NCBI GenBank assembly: GCA_009809945.1
Contig: WTPW01000946.1
Coordinates: 62,001-126,000 of the forward strand
DNA length: 64,000 bases
DNA from: Gigaspora margarita
Lineage: Eukaryota > Glomeromycota > Glomeromycetes > Diversisporales > Gigasporaceae
Reading direction: 5' to 3'
Part shown: piece by piece, positions 58,419 to 64,000 of the stretch
How positions within the stretch are numbered: position 1 is the first letter of the stretch
Layout of the letters: every line of letters starts with the position of its first letter
Made by a program: the position numbers and the translations under genes
The notes under the pieces: generated by a model
Database searches by the model: none
The model's input: only the letters and a program-made list of their open reading frames with translations
What the model was told of the DNA's origin: nothing

Positions 58419-59337
58419 ATGAAAGACATTAAAGAAATTAACAAATGTTGCTACTGCATTCCTTTGAGGATAGGAGTTATTATTATAACGTTATTTTGGT
58501 TGGAAAGTATCTTTTAGACTTTAATACTGAAATTTGTTTAAATCGCTTACGTCTGATAAAAAATATTCAACAATTTAGGTTAATGGAATAGTTTTTACTA
58601 CATATCAGACATTACAAATTGTGAACAATGCCGTCTGTAAGTTTTATCAAATTATTTTTACTTTTTCTTTTACTTGCTTAGCAACTTTTAACGTTTTAAT
58701 TTTTCTATCTAGTTTTTGATAAAGGTATATATTCCGCTACCGTAGTTGTGGACACTCTACTGTGTTTGGTAGCCGCTTTTGGATTATTTGTTATTTGTGT
58801 TGTGGTATGTGATTTTTATTGGTCATTTAAACTTAAATATCAAAAAAAAAACTAAGTTATATATATAAGTTATATATTATGATTTTTTAATTATACAGGA
58901 AACCGCATATCTTTTAAAACTCTATGTTCGATTTGTTTGTACCCTCTTAGTACTCAGATGTCTGGATTTTATTTATGTCGTTGTTATTTTTGTTTCGTAT
59001 AAAAGTGACTTCATAAACTTTTGTAAAAGAAATTTCAGCCCATTTGAATCAGATGCAAATGTGATATCTCGGGGTTGTAATATTATATATATTAGTTCAC
59101 TTTTATTGACCATTTTTATAAATGTTTTTGTCATTATTCTCACGGTATATATTTTCTTTCTTGAATTTTAATTAGCAAGAAATGAAAAAAATTAATATGT
59201 TTAAATTTTTTTGATTTCTATAGATTTATTTTACCATCATCATTAGTGTTTATGCAGAAAGATATAGGACTAAAGATGACGATTATGATATATCTGAAGA
59301 GGTTATTGAAACACCTGGATCAAACAATAATTATTAA
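58419..59337 (+). CDS. Four-transmembrane protein, five exons, intact
   Basis: Exons 58419-58506, 58592-58636, 58713-58804, 58899-59144 and 59224-59337 join in phase with GT-AG introns (58507-58591, 58637-58712, 58805-58898, 59145-59223) to give 194 residues. The N-terminus MKDIKEINKCCYCIPLRIG has a Cys cluster followed by the first hydrophobic span (VIIITLFWL). The second span is VVVDTLLCLVAAFGLFVICV, the third is the stretch around TLLVLRCLDFIYVVVIFV, and the fourth runs SSLLLTIFINVFVIILTIYF. The tail is acidic (KDDDYDISEEVIETPGSNNNY). In architecture and wording (CCxxxPLRxGVIII..., ATVVV...) it resembles a multicopy tetraspan family of Mucoromycota fungi of unknown function. Likely site: a cellular membrane. 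The first intron uses the acceptor GGAATAG at 58585-58591; the nearer TTTAG gives a stop. Confidence 0.8.
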
Positions 59338-60626
59338 AACCCTATTGGACATTTAAATCGGAAATGTTGACATAATTTGGTTAAACTTTATCATAGAATA
59401 TTATTTTAATGGATAATTAGATTATCTACAAATCATTCGTATTATATTTTATGTAAACTACTATCCAGATGTTGATTTCAATTTCAATTTCAATTTCGAA
59501 TAAAATTTGGAACTTTATAATTAAATGTTTCAACAAAATATTTAAAAAACTAATGATGTGAAAACTATGGCATAATCATCAAAAAACCTCAGGCAGGACT
59601 TAATTTTAAATTTTTTATCAGTTTGAAATTTTTTTTAAAAAACAACATATAATAAAATAAAAGTAATATAAAAGTTTTATTTGCATTATAGGACCCTATT
59701 ATAGATGCTTGACGCAACTGATGAAGCCTAATGAAACCTTGATGCAACCTGACGAAACCATAAGTTGCGTCACTGTCGCATGACGCAACTCAACCATATG
59801 TTTTAAGAGTCACGTGAGTATTGCGTCACGTCACGTCGGCATCATTAGACCCGATACAATAGTTAGAAAAGATTTTTAATTCTCATCCATTATATTCCTT
59901 CTGAAAGTAATTATTAACTTCAAACAAATGAGGGTTAAAGACTTTTTTTTTAGTTATGTGATCTTATAATTCCAAAGCGCCACAAGGATATCAATCGTTT
60001 ATCGAAATCTTTTAAACCTTATAAGCCCACAAATGCTATCATGCAAATTTAAAATGTTACTTTAGGGATTATTAGAATTTTTACAGGTGCATTTTTAAAC
60101 CGCCAAAAGACAAGGAATCCATATGGATGATTTATTTCTGATGTGAATATTGCAAACCTCAAGCCGTTTGGTTAATTTTCTATAATTAGGATAGCTTCGC
60201 GATGCATACTATGGATAATAAAAGTTTTTTTTTATTACATACATAATTAAAACAGGTGATGGTTATGATCTCAAATACATTTTAATCTAGCTGTTTCTAA
60301 ATATATATAAAGATTTAATTAGAATAACTTTTATATTTGATCAGTGTTGTTACGTTACTATATTCAAACATTTTTAACTAGAATTGGAGGTTTAATAAAA
60401 TTTTGGTGCAATTTTATTATGTCCATTTGGTCTAATTTGCCTACACTGCATTTGATATATGGATAATGCTTTTATCATAAATAAAAATAGCAAATTTCTA
60501 ATACTAATAACTTTCAAAGTAGAAATCTTTTACAAAGTTAAATAATGCCTATGGACATTATTTCGGGATATGAGTTTATCAATAAATAATAATCAATTGA
60601 ATTATTGATTAGAAAATGACCAGTTA
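59338..60626. other. Intergenic region with an ACGCAAC motif cluster
   Basis: (ATTTCA)n runs near 59480. At about 59700-59850 there are many TGACGCAAC/TGATGCAACC/TTGCGTCA words on both strands, bounded by GATGCTTGACGCAA and complement GATGCCGACGTGACG. This may be a small hAT-like element, but a clear target duplication was not found. No gene recognised; a basic fragment near 59970-60050 (PKRHKDINRLSKSFKPYKP) has no start and ends quickly. Confidence 0.4.
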
Positions 60627-60636
60627 GATATTACCC

Positions 60637-60777
60637 GGACACTAATAATTCTAAAAAAGCTAATATTATTAAACTGAACATGTTTTTGGACCAAATGCAT
60701 CCAAATTCTGGTCAAAATAAAAATTAGATTAATTTTGACCAGAATTTAGTTTAGCTTTTTGGAATTATCTAGTGTCC
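60637..60777. mobile_element. MULE-like MITE, 141 bp
   Basis: The ends are GGACACTAATAATTCTAAAA and complement GGACACTAGATAATTCCAAA. Flanks gatattaccc (60627-60636) and tatattaccc (60778-60787) agree at 9 of 10, a Mutator-like 9-10 bp duplication. The inner part has TTGACCAGAAT / ATTCTGGTCAA as a second inverted pair. Confidence 0.8.
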
Positions 60778-61032
60778 TATATTACCCAGGCTCAACAATT
60801 TTACTGATCAGACCTTTTATCAACAATTTTTTCTTGATGCTATTAAAATATTAATTGAGTAAATCACTAAAGAAATTGTATTACTATCTATTTATGTCAT
60901 ATATAAAGATATAGTCATTCATTTTAATTTTAATATTGGAATTAGAATTTTTAAAATGAGCTATATTGTTTGTCAACTTCATTATTTCTAATATTCTTAT
61001 TATATTAGTAAAGAAAAAAATACTGATTACAT

Positions 61033-61280
61033 GGGGGTGAGTCAATAGAAATCAAGCAAATTTTTTATAATAAAATTTCTTTGAAACTTTGAACAAAAAT
61101 AATTTAACAAATATTTAATCAAATTTGATAATTTTTTTTAAAACCAATTTTATAAACTTATAGAATTAATTTAAAAAAAATTTTATCAAATTTGATCAAG
61201 TTTTTGTTAAATTATTTTAATTTAAACTTTTAAAAAAAGTTATTAAAAAAAATTTGCTTGATTTCTATTGACTCACCCCC
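61033..61280. mobile_element. MITE with GGGGGTGAGTCAATAG ends
   Basis: Perfect inverted ends of about 30 bp (GGGGGTGAGTCAATAGAAAT then CAAGCAAATTTTT), with direct repeats acat at 61029-61032 and 61281-61284. The interior is made of AAATTTGATAA-like words in both orientations. Non-coding. Confidence 0.8.
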
Positions 61281-61910
61281 ACATTAATGCTATAACTTTA
61301 CACAAAGAAGAGTTGTTGCATGGTTCAAGTTGCTATGAAAATTTTATGGTTTATTTTATGTTAATTCTTCGTTCAAGCCCTCAAGTTTTTCAATACAATT
61401 TATTAGAGGTAGGTTTTTCTTACATAATTAATTATTTATTTAGATGGCTGTTATTAATATCTTCAATTTTGTATCGTATTTTCTATAAATTAAATTTTGA
61501 AGTTTGAGTGAATAATTTTGATTACCAAGTCAAATTTGATGAACTTTTTTATTTGAATTCTACAATCCAAAGAATTCAAATAAAAAAAGCTAATTTAATT
61601 TGACTTGATAGCTGTTGAGATATCTTTGCTCAAGTTTGAGAAATTCAAACTGTTTTTTAAAATAGAGGCTGTGCCAAATTTTTTCAAACTTTTAGCAATT
61701 CATATCATATTTAATAAACTTTTTTTTTTACTTGAATTTTATACCTGTAGCTTCATAGAATTCAAAATAAACCATTTTGATCAAATTTGACATTATAGCT
61801 GTCAAGATATTTTTGCTCAAACTTTAGAGGTATGAATAACAGCCATTATTTATTTATACAGTATTTACTAATGTTTTTAAATTATAAATAGGCATTATTT
61901 TTACCAATGC
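61281..61910. other. AT-rich stretch with foldback words
   Basis: CAAGTCAAATTTGATGAAC (61529) faces TTTAATTTGACTTGATAGC (61595) around TTGAATTC words, and a related GATCAAATTTGACATTATAGC lies at 61779. Decayed inverted-repeat DNA. Frames at 61268-61507 and 61605-61790 are composed of these repeats, and I do not consider them genes. Confidence 0.4.
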
Positions 61911-62075
61911 ATATATGGAAACCTCCACAGCAAAAGATGGTAATGAGACAAAAAAATTTTTTTCTTAAAATACAATTTCTTGAAAAATTAGAGTAATAGA
62001 CATATAATTTTTACAAAATTACAGAATAAAGATTTTTGCCTATTGTCACCTTTTGCCGTAGAGGTTCCCATATAT
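61911..62075. mobile_element. MITE related to the one at 2505
   Basis: ATATGGAAACCTCCACAGCA at the left pairs with complement ATATGGGAACCTCTACGGCA at the right, followed inward by AAAAGATGG.AATGAGAC / AAAAGGTGACAAT. Shares CACAGCAAAAG...AATGAGACA with the 2505-2753 element, so both belong to one family. TA-rich flanks. Confidence 0.7.
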
Positions 62076-62990
62076 CAATTCAAATTAATTTATAAATCGT
62101 AAATTAGAGTTGGGTATTATAACATATTTAAAGAGTTGCATATATGAAAATTTTAGAAAAAGTATATTTATTTACAAAAATCAGTATTACCATTGTAAAA
62201 AACTCTTTTAACAATCAAGTGTACACAAATTTTTTAACTAAATTTTATAAAAATCTGGCTATAACTGGAAATTTTATTAAGTTAATTTGACTTTTAAAAT
62301 ACATAAAATATCAAATTAATATTACAATAACTTTTAAACTCACTAAGTAAAGGCCCTTTGCCCTAAAATTGTATTTTTCACAAAATACATCTAAAACAGT
62401 CTTCTAAACCTATTTTATAAACTAAGAAAAAGTTAAAGAGCTCATTCTTCTTGTTATAACAAGCTGTATTTTATGCTTGTAGTCCTAAAACTGACCAAGA
62501 TACATTTAAAATACTTTTAAATTTTCTTTAAAAAAAAATTTTTTCCTTTTTTCCTTTTGTACTAAAAAAAATACCTCATAGGCGCTTTTTGTATAACATA
62601 AAATTGGGTTACCAAATTTTCCAATAATCCAGGATTATTGGTTCTTTATTAATTGCACAAATTATTAATTAATTTTATACAAAGCAAATATTTGCCTTTT
62701 TTGCAACCTTTCTAATCTATATTAAGTGAAGTTATCTAACTTTGTAATTTAGTCTAATTTGTGTAATATGTGATCTGTATAACATGTGATTGTAAGCATG
62801 TGACTAGTATATCACGTGACATTGTAATTTAAACCAATCTTGTTGGTATTACATTACATGAAACAAATTATACCTCTTTGTGAAGCCCTTGTTAACTTCT
62901 ACAATATTCTATTTATTGAATTTGAAATACTTTATTTTATTTATAAACTACTTGCTCCTAATTTGCAGAGCTTATACAATTCTATTTAGC
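62076..62990. other. AT-rich intergenic stretch
   Basis: Contains a TCACGTGAC palindrome near 62812 and CCAATAATCC/AGGATTATTGG inverted words at 62620-62642. No gene recognised. Confidence 0.4.
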
Positions 62991-62995
62991 TCAAT

Positions 62996-64000
62996 ATGCC
63001 TACACTTAATAGTAAAGAGCCTGATTCCTATAGTATTAACTACTATTATTCTAAATATAAGGACTGTTTTGGAGTATTTATCAAAGAAGCAGATGCCACA
63101 ATACTTAAAGTAATGCCATCTAACTATAGTCCCTCTGATTGTAAAACCAAAGTAAAGAATACCTATCATTACTTTCCAGTACCAACTCAACCAACAATCA
63201 GTACTTGTATTTGTAAAAATATCATATTAGCTTTACCTCTTAATTTTATCGTATTCCAACTAAACTTACTACCAAAATTCCTTCTCAAGAACCAATTTCT
63301 ATGGATACCTCTCCAATTATCAACATTGAGAAAATAATGAGCAAAATTAAAAATACAGTTCCTAAATCATCTATTAAACAACCTGCAATCCAAAATCTTG
63401 ATCTTAAAGATGCACAGCCTAGAATACTATTTCCAAGCTACCATTAAGATCCAGTTCCTACAGCTATTATTCCTCACTCTCAACATTTTTTATACTTGCT
63501 TTTTATGCAATACTAAGGATATTCCTTGTGTTAAAATATCTTCATATGAACAACATGCACAAGACTAACTAAATGTTGTATCTTTAAAGGACATTTACTA
63601 CATTATGAATGTGCTAAACTTACTCAAGATTTCAAATTAGTTGCTATTCAAAAAACACTAAACCCAGAACAACTTACTTTTTGATATTTTTATTATTGCT
63701 TTATGTTTACAAAAGAAGAAAAGCTTAATTTCTTTGGAAAACTTGTACAAAGAAGCAAACAAATTAAAGTGGAGAAACCACAACAACAACAACAGCAATA
63801 GCAACAACAGCAACAGCAACAATAGCAACAGCAACAATAAAAGCAACAATTTAAATAACAACCAAAAACATCTAATACTCAAAGTTTTCCAAGTTTATTT
63901 GATTGGGTTTCCAACTTTTCAATTAGTTCTGAAATGAAACAATATGACAAACTCTCTACCAAACTTGCCCAACAACTCTTTTTTTTTGTCAAGCCATATC
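62996..64000 (+). pseudogene. Fragmentary gene for a Cys-containing, Gln-rich protein, cut by the window end
   Basis: It opens MPTLNSKEPDSYSINYYYSK at 62996. A well-formed region follows (GVFIKEADATILKVMPSNY near 63070), a Pro/Ser/Lys-rich linker (IPSQEPISMDTSP near 63278), Cys/His-containing pieces near 63500-63600, and a Gln-rich tract from CAA/CAG repeats at about 63778-63850. Coding sense persists to the window edge (FDWVSNFSISSEMKQYD near 63900). The reading frame is not continuous across the region. The product is not recognised; it could be host or element-derived. Confidence 0.4.

Noticed and set aside
59970-60050. An HMG-box-like basic peptide
   Set aside because: The stretch is short, lacks a start and the conserved aromatic pattern of HMG boxes, and ends at a stop after a few residues.
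63658-63882. Minus-strand poly-Leu frame
   Set aside because: It is the reverse of a CAA/CAG repeat encoding a Gln-rich tract on the plus strand.

Overview
This is an AT-rich, intron-bearing and transposon-dominated eukaryotic window that fits an arbuscular mycorrhizal fungus, most likely Rhizophagus irregularis or a close relative. The evidence is: TTAGGG-type telomere-like motifs, short GT-AG introns of about 50-100 bp, and several protein families I recognise from that genus (MULE transposases with a SWIM finger, a RING-like multicopy family, a four-pass membrane protein family, and a Maverick-type DNA polymerase fossil). No rRNA, tRNA, CRISPR or bacterial-style operon was seen.

Layout. 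0-6.4 kb: two diverged copies of one non-coding segment. Each carries insertions missing from the other, so the two copies serve as filled and empty sites. 6.7-7.8 kb: MITEs and foldbacks. 7.9-16.0 kb: an end-to-end but decayed LINE (12-bp target duplication, poly-A end) with a MITE in its second reading frame. 16.3-17.6 kb: a MITE and an apparent retroposed sequence. 18.7-28.8 kb: a 10-kb inverted repeat of two MULE copies, tail to tail. 28.8-31.2 kb: further TIR elements. 32.2-33.3 kb: a decayed but intron-containing MSS51-like gene. 34.1-37.2 kb: nested MITEs and a tandem array of composite palindromes. 37.6-41.1 kb: a broken member of an uncharacterised fungal protein family, minus strand. 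41.1-43.3 kb: nested TIR elements. 43.5-45.4 kb: a candidate multi-exon host gene. 47.0-51.1 kb: a broken Maverick/Polinton-type polymerase region with nested MITEs. 51.2-52.5 kb: a TIR element with a 46-bp minisatellite. 52.8-53.8 kb: a broken RING-like gene. 54.2-55.7 kb: a Cys-rich exon and a minus-strand host pseudogene split by a hAT-type element. 57.9-59.3 kb: two small genes, including the best intact gene of the window, a five-exon four-transmembrane protein (58419-59337). 60-62 kb: MITEs. 63-64 kb: a fragment of a Gln-rich protein gene cut by the window end.

Most of the sequence is a record of transposon activity. Many elements were delimited by target-site duplications plus inverted ends read directly from the bases, and in six cases an empty site or the interrupted gene or element is visible in the same window. 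Runs of N at 24.16-24.22, 29.48-29.51, 38.50-38.87 and 41.25-41.43 kb mark unresolved bases.
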